This document shows positions 1 through 5,285 of a DNA stretch of 5,288 nucleotides, piece after piece. The notes under the pieces were generated by a model. It was not told the DNA's origin. It ran no database searches and saw nothing but the letters and a program-made list of their open reading frames with translations. Every line of letters begins with the position of its first letter. Position 1 is the stretch's first letter. The translations under genes were made by a program, and so were the position numbers. The stretch comes from Clostridia bacterium (GTDB lineage: Bacteria; Bacillota; Clostridia; Christensenellales; Borkfalkiaceae), in the NCBI GenBank assembly GCA_017631725.1, contig JAGBSS010000211.1:1-5288 (forward strand). The letters are read 5' to 3'.

Positions 1-130
1 CGTCGCTGTGGTAGCCGACGGCGCCGTGCATATCAAGAATGACGTAAAGCTCGCGCTCAGAGCATTCCTCAACAACCCATTCAAGGCGTGAGAAATCCCA
101 TTCGCCGTTTTCGTCCGATTTACAAAAATG
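1..130 (-). pseudogene. N-terminally truncated glycoside hydrolase family 5 (cellulase-type) fragment, continuing off the left edge
   Basis: On the minus strand, the frame from base 130 down to base 2 is open for 43 codons. It reads as the early barrel region of a GH5 glycosidase: a G-E-W-D-F-S-R-L-E-W stretch, then VVEEC, then YVILDMHGAVGY. A strand ending in ILDxHGAxG after an RLxWxVExC helix is characteristic of GH5 endoglucanases and exo-glucanases, which hydrolyse beta-glucans and are often secreted. The start is missing: an in-frame TAG lies at 133-131 and no start codon or ribosome site is visible, so roughly the first 80-100 residues of a normal GH5 domain are absent. Family-like sequence stops at about base 118, where G+C falls sharply. 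The gene was therefore either broken by insertion or rearrangement, or joined to foreign DNA in assembly. The catalytic glutamates would lie beyond the window, so activity cannot be judged. The family call rests on about 35 residues. Confidence 0.6.
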
Positions 131-154
131 CTATAATTATAAAAACCATAGGAG
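129..154 (+). promoter_or_regulatory. Extended -10 promoter and ribosome site of the Mrr-like nuclease gene
   Basis: TGcTATAAT at 129-137 is a perfect extended -10 element. The position 17 bases upstream (109-114, TTTCGT) is a poor -35 box, so the TGn extension would have to compensate. Transcription would begin near base 144, giving a leader of about 18 bases that holds AGGAG at 150-154, seven bases before the ATG at 162. The -10 lies just on the AT-rich side of the composition break, whereas any -35 would lie in the GC-rich GH5 fragment. This promoter may therefore have been created or changed when the two sequences were joined. Confidence 0.5.
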
Positions 155-161
155 AAAACAT

Positions 162-1700
162 ATGTGGTGGGGAATTCTTTGTGTTGTACTTATAATTGTG
201 TCGCCTTTAATTTATATTAAAGTTAAAGCAGTTATTGATAAAAATAATATTGATGACATAATAACAAAAATGCAATCTAAAAATAAAAATCCTAGAATAT
301 TAAATTGGGATTTAAATGAATACATAAATAGCTTAAATGATAAAAGATTTACACAAATGACTGACTACAAAGGAAATCGAAGTGTTAAAATAGATGAATG
401 TTCTATTTATAGTGAATATAATCATTCAAGTATTTGGCTTTCTAGTGTTAAAGATATTAAGATTTCCAAGTCGTGGGACGGATTGGAATTTTCGATACAT
501 GAATCTTCTGGAACGAATATTTATGGAGAAGAGAAAGAAGATAAAATAAAAAAAATTATATTCGGTGTAAAATATTTAGAAAATGCCGAAAGGGTATATA
601 GGATTATTCTAAATATAATTGCGATTAACAAAAAATTTAACGAAAATTATTTTAATCGAGTTTTAACGTGTGAAAAAGAAGTTTTTGAATTTGAAAATCT
701 ATTACAAGTAATAAATGGAAAGGAAGAAAAATTAAAAAAATATATAGCTCAATATCAAACAGATATTTTTAGTCTAATTGAAAGTTCTGACAAAGCAATA
801 TTTGCTAGTTCTTTGTGGCAAAGTTTATTTAAGGATAAGATTTCCGAAGCGTTTGTTGCCAAAGACGGTTTTTATACAAAAGGACATGTTTCTTTATATA
901 AAGAAGTTGAAAATTTTGTTTTTTATGCAAAGGGTTTGAAAAAAAGAATTAAAGAAAGTTGGGAAGATAATAAAACGTTAGACTCCGTTGTCTATTTAAT
1001 CATTAGGAATTCAGTAATAAATTATTTTGCAAAATTCTATAAATTAAATTATGGATATGAAACAATAGACGAATATTGCAATGATATTATAATCATAGAC
1101 AATAAGGAATTATATATTTATGAAATGATATATGCCTTTAATTATATTTCTAAAACCGATATGTCCTTGCCTTTAAGGATTACTTTTAAGGAAATATCAG
1201 AAAAAATAGATAAACGTTTATCTGAAATAAAATTGCAACGTAAAGAAGAAAATTTATTTATGTATTCAGAAGAAATTATTGAAGAAGATAGTTCAAAAGT
1301 TGAAAAGAGGCTTGAAACAAAAGAAAATACAATTACAATTGAATATATTGACCAAATGACAGGCGAAGAATTTGAAAAATTTATTGGCGATTATTTTAAA
1401 AAGATAGGTTATAAAGCGACTGTTACGCCACTAGCGGGAGATTTTGGTGTAGATATAATTGTTGAAAACGAACTTGTAAAAATCGGTGTTCAAGCAAAAC
1501 GTTATTCCGATAGAGTTACGAACTCTGCTATTCAAGAAATTGTTGCAGGTATTAAGCACTATAACCTTGATAAAGGTATGGTTATTACAAATAACTACTT
1601 TACACGAGCAGCGAAAGAACTTGCGAAAGATAACAATATAGTTTTATGGGATAGAAATACTTTGCTTGAAAAAATAAAAAATGAAAATAAAGAGATTTAA
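162..1700 (+). CDS. Membrane-anchored protein with C-terminal Mrr-type restriction endonuclease domain
   Basis: Residues 4-21 form one hydrophobic helix followed by lysines, which predicts a tether with the rest in the cytoplasm. Residues about 64-155 look like several beta strands followed by a helix (near 139-153). This is loosely reminiscent of a pleckstrin-homology-like fold, but that is only an inference. Residues 160-395 are mostly helical, rich in Lys and Glu, and I do not recognise them; 342-388 could form a coiled coil. From about 397 to the end is an Mrr catalytic domain (PD-(D/E)XK nuclease fold). It has an E-F-E-K helix at 403-406, catalytic D431 in GDFGVD, Q444-A-K446 as the (E/Q)xK motif, Q458-E459, and the family-typical VITNNYFT and LWDRN segments. 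Mrr-family proteins cleave DNA, often methylated DNA, as type IV restriction factors. The active-site residues are intact, so a nuclease is likely; the target is unknown. The start is supported by AGGAG seven bases upstream. The gene stands alone, ends in a strong terminator, and begins about 40 bases from a composition break, which suggests transfer. A housekeeping role for a membrane-bound DNase cannot be excluded. Confidence 0.85.
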   Translation: MWWGILCVVLIIVSPLIYIKVKAVIDKNNIDDIITKMQSKNKNPRILNWDLNEYINSLNDKRFTQMTDYKGNRSVKIDECSIYSEYNHSSIWLSSVKDIKISKSWDGLEFSIHESSGTNIYGEEKEDKIKKIIFGVKYLENAERVYRIILNIIAINKKFNENYFNRVLTCEKEVFEFENLLQVINGKEEKLKKYIAQYQTDIFSLIESSDKAIFASSLWQSLFKDKISEAFVAKDGFYTKGHVSLYKEVENFVFYAKGLKKRIKESWEDNKTLDSVVYLIIRNSVINYFAKFYKLNYGYETIDEYCNDIIIIDNKELYIYEMIYAFNYISKTDMSLPLRITFKEISEKIDKRLSEIKLQRKEENLFMYSEEIIEEDSSKVEKRLETKENTITIEYIDQMTGEEFEKFIGDYFKKIGYKATVTPLAGDFGVDIIVENELVKIGVQAKRYSDRVTNSAIQEIVAGIKHYNLDKGMVITNNYFTRAAKELAKDNNIVLWDRNTLLEKIKNENKEI

Positions 1701-1736
1701 TGGGAGGGTTGCAGAAACCTACAAAACATAATATTG

Positions 1737-1764
1737 GGGTGGGACTTATTGTCTCGCCCTTTTT
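1737..1764 (+). terminator. Rho-independent terminator of the nuclease gene
   Basis: GGGTGGGAC (1737-1745) pairs with GTCTCGCCC (1751-1759) through nine continuous base pairs, two of them G-U, closing a five-base TTATT loop. Five T residues follow at once (1760-1764), and another T run comes after CA. It lies 36 bases after the stop codon at 1698-1700. The upstream bases also hold a small imperfect hairpin (AGGGTT / AAACCT, about 1705-1720). Confidence 0.85.
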
Positions 1765-1793
1765 CATTTTTAAGAAAAAAAACAACGTAAACT

Positions 1794-1844
1794 AAACCTT
1801 CTTCACACTAAATTGAAAGCACTAACTTATTGTTGAAGGTTTTT
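1794..1844 (+). terminator. Second terminator-like hairpin before fliB
   Basis: AAACCTTC (1794-1801) is the exact reverse complement of GAAGGTTT (1835-1842). The right arm runs into a T run (1840-1844, then G and TTT). The loop is long at 33 bases, which is unusual for an intrinsic terminator. It may be a backup stop for the upstream gene or simply an inverted repeat insulating the fliB promoter, whose -35 box starts three bases later. There is no T run on the opposite strand, so it does not look bidirectional. Confidence 0.4.
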
Positions 1845-1846
1845 GT

Positions 1847-1874
1847 TTGAAATTTTTTATAAAAGTGATATAAT
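1847..1874 (+). promoter_or_regulatory. fliB promoter, predicting a leaderless mRNA
   Basis: TTGAAA (1847-1852), a 16-base spacer and TATAAT (1869-1874), preceded by TGa at 1866-1868, make a near-consensus extended housekeeping promoter. Only six bases (TAAATT) separate the -10 from the ATG at 1881. The usual start of transcription, about seven bases after the -10, is therefore the A of the start codon. No Shine-Dalgarno sequence lies in the 20 bases before the ATG, in contrast to the other three plus-strand genes. Confidence 0.75.
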
Positions 1875-1880
1875 TAAATT

Positions 1881-2822
1881 ATGAAAGAATTCGTTTTAAA
1901 TTATTACCCAAAATTTAGTTGTATTGCAAGCGAGTGTAGGCATACTTGTTGTGCGGGTTGGAAAATAAATATAGATGAAAAAACTCTTAACCTTTACAAG
2001 GGCAAAGATGACGAGTTTTCTGCCACATTGCATAAGGGAATAAACTTTAAAAAGAGTTGTTTTAATGTGGATAAAAAGGGGAGATGTGCCTTTTTAAACG
2101 AAAACGGGCTTTGTGACCTAATTACAAACTATGGACAACAAAGTTTGTGCCAAGTTTGTAGCGACCACCCCAGATTTAAAACTTTTTTTCATGACAGAAT
2201 AGAAACTGGGTTAGATTTTTGTTGCGAAACGGCAGCAAAACTCATTTTATCTTTTAGCGATAAAATAGAACTGCAATTAGTTGGAGAAAATTCAGAAAAC
2301 GTTCAACCAAATTTTATTAAAGAACAAGTTTTTAAATTTAGGCAAAAAGCATTAGAAATTGTTCAAAATCGCAACGAAACCATAAACGAAAGGGTGCAAA
2401 ATTTACTAAGTCATTGCAGTGCAAAGTTTAATGAAGGGCAATTTAAAAATCTTGTCAAACTTTTTATAAATTTTGAAAGATTAGATAAAAATTGGGGCAA
2501 ACGTGTTAAAGATTTAAAAAATGCTAATTTTAACCCGATGTTAAACGAAAAATATTCCCTTTATATAGAGCAATTTTTGGCAAACGGCATATATAGGCAC
2601 GTTTTAAATGCAGAAGATACAATGTGGGCAAGGGCATTAACCTTTGCGTGCGTGCTTTGTTTATACGTGGTTGTCCAAATTTTTGAAAACGAAAGGGAAA
2701 AGGGCTTGCAAGATTTAGACCTTTTTGCAGACGTTGCCCGTGCATTTTCTGCCGAAGTAGAATATTCGCAAAAAAATCTAAACAAGCTATATAACTTTGC
2801 CTATAAGTATATTAAACTATAA
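1881..2822 (+). CDS. fliB: Flagellin lysine-N-methylase (FliB family)
   Basis: FliB enzymes transfer methyl groups from S-adenosylmethionine to surface lysines of flagellin, and the Salmonella enzyme is known to use an iron-sulfur cluster. The protein opens with the family-typical LNYYPKFSCIxSEC...TCCAGW stretch. It carries eleven cysteines in the first 115 residues (C14, C19, C23, C24, C60, C69, C78, C90, C93, C114, C115), including the QQSLCQVCSDHPRF segment at 86-99; these are candidate metal ligands. The rest (about 120-313) is helical with few cysteines. No signal peptide or clear membrane helix is present. At 313 residues it is shorter than Salmonella FliB (about 400), so the C-terminal part seems reduced. 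The start is unambiguous: an in-frame TAA lies at 1875-1877 and the N-terminal motif begins at this ATG. No flagellin or other flagellar gene is in the window, so its substrate is inferred from the family only; a broader cysteine-cluster methylase role is possible. Confidence 0.8.
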   Translation: MKEFVLNYYPKFSCIASECRHTCCAGWKINIDEKTLNLYKGKDDEFSATLHKGINFKKSCFNVDKKGRCAFLNENGLCDLITNYGQQSLCQVCSDHPRFKTFFHDRIETGLDFCCETAAKLILSFSDKIELQLVGENSENVQPNFIKEQVFKFRQKALEIVQNRNETINERVQNLLSHCSAKFNEGQFKNLVKLFINFERLDKNWGKRVKDLKNANFNPMLNEKYSLYIEQFLANGIYRHVLNAEDTMWARALTFACVLCLYVVVQIFENEREKGLQDLDLFADVARAFSAEVEYSQKNLNKLYNFAYKYIKL

Positions 2823-2855
2823 AGTTAACAAAATTTTAAAAGAGTTTGTTGCTTT
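2821..2855 (+). other. Weak stem-loop overlapping the fliB stop codon
   Basis: AAAG (2821-2824) pairs with CTTT (2852-2855), and AACAAA (2827-2832) pairs with TTTGTT (2845-2850), with one T bulged and a T-G pair between the two helices. The 12-base loop is AT-rich. No T run follows, so it is not a good intrinsic terminator. It may only stabilise the 3' end of the fliB transcript, or it may be chance in AT-rich DNA. No better fliB terminator was found before the next promoter. Confidence 0.25.
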
Positions 2856-2902
2856 GCACGGGCAGGAAAAAATAGAAAATACTTAAAACTCTACGCTTAA
2901 TA

Positions 2903-2939
2903 GATATTATTTTATCCGTTTTTATGATATAATAATATC
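2903..2939. repeat. Inverted repeat spanning the XRE gene promoter, candidate operator
   Basis: GATATTATTTTATC (2903-2916) and GATATAATAATATC (2926-2939) are reverse complements at 13 of 14 positions, with a nine-base gap. Each arm is itself nearly palindromic, so each could bind a dimer. The right arm contains the whole -10 hexamer and the left arm covers the -35 position. A protein bound here would block RNA polymerase. The XRE regulator encoded just downstream is the natural candidate, which would make it self-repressing. The low sequence complexity (almost only A and T between the G and C ends) means chance must be considered. Confidence 0.5.
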
Positions 2940-2954
2940 GTAATAAGTTAGGAG
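2925..2954 (+). promoter_or_regulatory. Extended -10 promoter and ribosome site of the XRE regulator gene
   Basis: TGaTATAAT at 2925-2933 is a consensus extended -10. The -35 position (about 2905-2910, TATTAT) is weak. Transcription would start near 2940, leaving a leader of about 21 bases with AGGAG at 2950-2954, six bases before the ATG. The weak -35 and the overlapping inverted repeat fit a promoter controlled by a local repressor. Confidence 0.6.
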
Positions 2955-2960
2955 AATGTT

Positions 2961-3566
2961 ATGGAGCAAATAAAAACGGGAAATTTTATTCAGTTTTTAA
3001 GAAAGGAAAAGGGGCTAACTCAAAACCAACTTGCAGAAATTTTAAACGTTTCTGATAAAACTATTTCTAAATGGGAAAATGGTCACGGACTTCCTGACCC
3101 TTCGCTTATGATTCCACTTGCAACGGCACTTGGCGTTAGTGTAAACGAACTTTTGCTTGGTGAAAAAATTGAAAAAGGGAATTATCAAGAAAAAGCCGAG
3201 CAAAATATGGTAGAGTTAATGAGAGAACGTGCCGATTCTAAAAAGAAACTTTTAGCGGAAGCGTTAATTTTAATTGTTTCTATGCTCTCTTGTATAACTT
3301 TAACTTTAGTTGCAGGTTATTTACAAATTAAAACGGCTTATAAAATTGCATTAATCGTTTTGGCGTTTGTAATTGTAATAATAGGTTCAATTGCTGCAAG
3401 CATTTTAGAATTAGATGCCGGCTATTACGAGTGCCCACATTGTCACCACAAATTTAAGGTTAACATTAAAACCTTTTTAGCATCTATGCATATGGGATAC
3501 ACAAGGTATTTAAAATGCCCAAACTGCCAAAAAAAGGGTTGGTGCAAGAAAAAACTTACTAAATAA
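2961..3566 (+). CDS. XRE-family regulator with two membrane helices and a C-terminal zinc ribbon
   Basis: Residues 8-64 are a Cro/C1-type helix-turn-helix (LTQNQLAEILNVSDKTISKWE, 19-39, followed by LPDPSLMIPLATALGVSVNELL). A charged linker (68-97) leads to two hydrophobic helices at about 99-121 and 127-149, a membrane hairpin that puts both ends on the cytoplasmic side. The tail has a CPHC pair (C158, C161) and a CPNC pair (C186, C189), spaced like a four-cysteine zinc ribbon, with an extra C195. This architecture, including the MGYTRYLKCPNC segment, resembles a known but poorly characterised group of Bacillota regulators. By domain content it binds DNA from the membrane, and the ribbon may sense metal, redox state or a partner. 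The start is supported by AGGAG six bases upstream. It probably represses itself through the inverted repeat overlapping its promoter. Its regulon is unknown; neighbouring cls is only a guess. No cognate transporter or immunity gene is adjacent. Confidence 0.85.
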   Translation: MEQIKTGNFIQFLRKEKGLTQNQLAEILNVSDKTISKWENGHGLPDPSLMIPLATALGVSVNELLLGEKIEKGNYQEKAEQNMVELMRERADSKKKLLAEALILIVSMLSCITLTLVAGYLQIKTAYKIALIVLAFVIVIIGSIAASILELDAGYYECPHCHHKFKVNIKTFLASMHMGYTRYLKCPNCQKKGWCKKKLTK

Positions 3567-3570
3567 ATAA

Positions 3571-3600
3571 TGCCACCGTTATTTCGGTGGCAATTTTTTT
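3571..3600 (+). terminator. Rho-independent terminator of the XRE regulator gene
   Basis: TGCCACCG (3571-3578) pairs perfectly with CGGTGGCA (3585-3592) around a six-base TTATTT loop. It is followed by A and seven T residues (3594-3600). It starts four bases after the stop codon and separates the regulator gene from cls. Confidence 0.92.
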
Positions 3601-3621
3601 AAAAATTTTTAAAATACGTGG

Positions 3622-3650
3622 TTGCAAAATTTTTTTAAGTTTAGTATAAT
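3622..3650 (+). promoter_or_regulatory. cls promoter
   Basis: TTGCAA (3622-3627), a 17-base spacer and TATAAT (3645-3650) give a strong housekeeping-type promoter. The spacer contains a run of seven T residues (3630-3636). Transcription would start near 3657, leaving a leader of about 62 bases that ends in AAGGGGG (3704-3710), eight bases before the ATG. I see only a weak TTGC/GCAA hairpin in this leader and no riboswitch-like structure. Confidence 0.75.
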
Positions 3651-3718
3651 TACCCACTACCAACTTTTATTGCGTTTAGCAAACCAAAATAAGGTAAAAA
3701 TATAAGGGGGCAACATAA

Positions 3719-5245
3719 ATGAAAAATTTAAAAAGTTTTTTAAGCAGAGCGTTAATAGTATTATCTATTGCCGTGCAAATAATAATTTTATATTTGCTGT
3801 TTTCTACCTATAAAGCCTATTTTGTATGGGAAAGAATAATTTCTGCCGTAATTGCCTTAATTATCGTGCTAAAACTACTAACAAAAAAGGTTGCGCCAGA
3901 ATTTAAAATTCCGTGGCTTGTTTTGTTTGCGTTTTTTCCCGTGCTTGGATTTTGTTTGTATCTTTTATTTGGGAGCACAAAAGTTAGTAAATCTAAACAA
4001 AAATTTTTTAGAGAAGTAAAAAATGAATATCAAAAAATTATAACCGAGACAAAGCAAGCCAAACTTGAAAAACAAAAGTTTTTAGGCAAATATAAGGGCA
4101 TAGAACAATACTTGTTTAACACACTTAAAACTAAAGGGTTTTTAAATAGTAAGGTGGAATATTTTTCGTTAGGAGAAGACTATTTTTCTGACCTTTTATT
4201 AGAAATTGACAGGGCAAAGCAGTTTATTTTTATAGAAACTTTTATAATAAAAAGTGGATATATGTGGGATACTTTACACTCTAAACTTTTAGAAAAAGTG
4301 AAAAATGGGGTAGAAGTAAGGCTAATTTACGATGACATTGGCACACTTGGTAAACTTGTTAGTGGGTATTATAAAACCCTAAATAAACAAGGCATAAACT
4401 GCCAAATCTTTAACCCCGTAAAACCGCTTGTTTCGGGCATTTATAACAATAGAGACCACCGAAAAATGGTTATTATAGATGGAGAGATTGCATACACGGG
4501 TGGCGTTAATATTGCCGATGAATATATTAATAAAACATCTCCCTATGGGCATTGGAAAGATTGTGCCGTTAAAATAAAAGGGGAAGCGGTTAACAATTTA
4601 ACCTGTGATTTTTTATCTACTTTCGATTTGTCAAGCAAGCAATGTTCGGTTTATAAAAATTATGCTAAACTTAATAATAAACCTGATAAAATACAAGGCT
4701 ACGTTCACCCGTTTTCCTGTGGGCCAATGGGGTTATATTCAACCGACGTTGCAAGGCAAAATCTTATAAATATGATATCGGTCGCAGAAAAAAGTGTGTA
4801 TATTACAACCCCTTATCTTATCATAGATACGGCGCTAACTTCGGCCATTACATCTTCTGCACTTAAGGGGGTAGACGTTAGAATAATTTTGCCAAAAATT
4901 CCCGATAAAAAAATTATTTATGGAGTAAGTAAATCTACCGCACAATATTTAAGGGAAAAAGGTGTAAAAATTTATTTTTACTCTAAAGGGTTTATTCACT
5001 CCAAAACCGTGTTAATTGACGGAGAGTTTGCTTTTGTTGGAACAATTAATTTAGACTATCGCTCGCTTTCCCACCACTTTGAAAACGGAGTTGTGACTTA
5101 TAAAACAACGGCGGTAAAAGACATTAAAAAGGACTTTGAAAACATTTTTTCGGTGTCTGAAATTGCCACTGAAAAAAATTGTAAGGTTAACAAGTTTACA
5201 CGACTAATAAACGCATTTTTAGCGGCTTTTAGGCCACTTTTATAA
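3719..5245 (+). CDS. cls: Cardiolipin synthase, phospholipase D superfamily
   Basis: This membrane enzyme condenses two phosphatidylglycerol molecules into cardiolipin and glycerol. The N-terminus has three hydrophobic helices (about 11-29, 38-54, 65-84), the last carrying the PWLVLFAFFPVLGFCLYLLFG signature of the PLD N-terminal domain. Two phospholipase D domains follow. Each has a complete HxKxxxxD motif: H247, K249, D254 (then GG at 261-262 and N264) and H427, K429, D434 (then GTINLDYRS at 441-449). The two motifs together form one active site, in which a histidine makes the phosphatidyl-enzyme intermediate. At 508 residues it has the normal bacterial Cls length, and nothing looks broken. 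The start is supported by AAGGGGG eight bases upstream and by the family-typical membrane start. It has its own promoter and is isolated from the upstream regulator by a strong terminator. Some relatives have other phosphatidyl-transfer specificities, but the two-motif, membrane-anchored layout makes cardiolipin synthase the best call. Confidence 0.93.
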   Translation: MKNLKSFLSRALIVLSIAVQIIILYLLFSTYKAYFVWERIISAVIALIIVLKLLTKKVAPEFKIPWLVLFAFFPVLGFCLYLLFGSTKVSKSKQKFFREVKNEYQKIITETKQAKLEKQKFLGKYKGIEQYLFNTLKTKGFLNSKVEYFSLGEDYFSDLLLEIDRAKQFIFIETFIIKSGYMWDTLHSKLLEKVKNGVEVRLIYDDIGTLGKLVSGYYKTLNKQGINCQIFNPVKPLVSGIYNNRDHRKMVIIDGEIAYTGGVNIADEYINKTSPYGHWKDCAVKIKGEAVNNLTCDFLSTFDLSSKQCSVYKNYAKLNNKPDKIQGYVHPFSCGPMGLYSTDVARQNLINMISVAEKSVYITTPYLIIDTALTSAITSSALKGVDVRIILPKIPDKKIIYGVSKSTAQYLREKGVKIYFYSKGFIHSKTVLIDGEFAFVGTINLDYRSLSHHFENGVVTYKTTAVKDIKKDFENIFSVSEIATEKNCKVNKFTRLINAFLAAFRPLL

Positions 5246-5246
5246 G

Positions 5247-5285
5247 AAAAAAGCACCCTTACCGCTCTTCCCTTAGGGATTTTTT
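5247..5285 (+). terminator. Possible cls terminator at the right edge
   Basis: AAAAAA (5247-5252) can pair with TTTTTT (5280-5285), and CCCT (5256-5259) with AGGG (5275-5278), separated by a small asymmetric internal loop. Alternatively, a short TCCC-TTA-GGGA hairpin (5271-5279 region) sits directly before the T run. Its position right after the stop codon and the final T run fit an intrinsic terminator, but the GC stem is short and the window ends here. Confidence 0.45.

Noticed and set aside
2..91. An open plus-strand frame of about 29 codons at the left edge
   Set aside because: The minus strand of the same bases reads as a recognisable GH5 segment, so the plus-strand frame is a by-product of GC-rich coding sequence.
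1600..1785. A 61-codon open frame on the minus strand over the end of the nuclease gene and its terminator
   Set aside because: It overlaps the conserved Mrr domain in antisense and includes the terminator hairpin, has no ribosome site, and its protein has no recognisable domain. It is a shadow frame.
1701..1880. A tRNA gene or attachment site between the nuclease gene and fliB
   Set aside because: No cloverleaf arms, GTTC-type T loop or CCA-proximal acceptor pairing could be drawn, and no copy of the sequence was seen near the left junction.
2530..2785. Two overlapping open frames (71 and 74 codons) on the minus strand within fliB
   Set aside because: Both lie wholly inside the fliB coding region in antisense, lack ribosome sites and show no family features.
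2842..2892. AGAGTTT (2841-2847) and AAACTCT (2886-2892) as a terminator stem after fliB
   Set aside because: The stem is only seven pairs with a loop of 38 bases and no T run follows, so it is likely chance in AT-rich sequence.
3657..3718. Riboswitch or T-box leader in front of cls
   Set aside because: The leader is only about 62 bases, with one four-pair hairpin and no antiterminator or terminator alternative before the ATG.
2961..5245. The XRE gene and cls as one operon
   Set aside because: A strong terminator (3571-3600) and a separate good promoter (3622-3650) lie between them.
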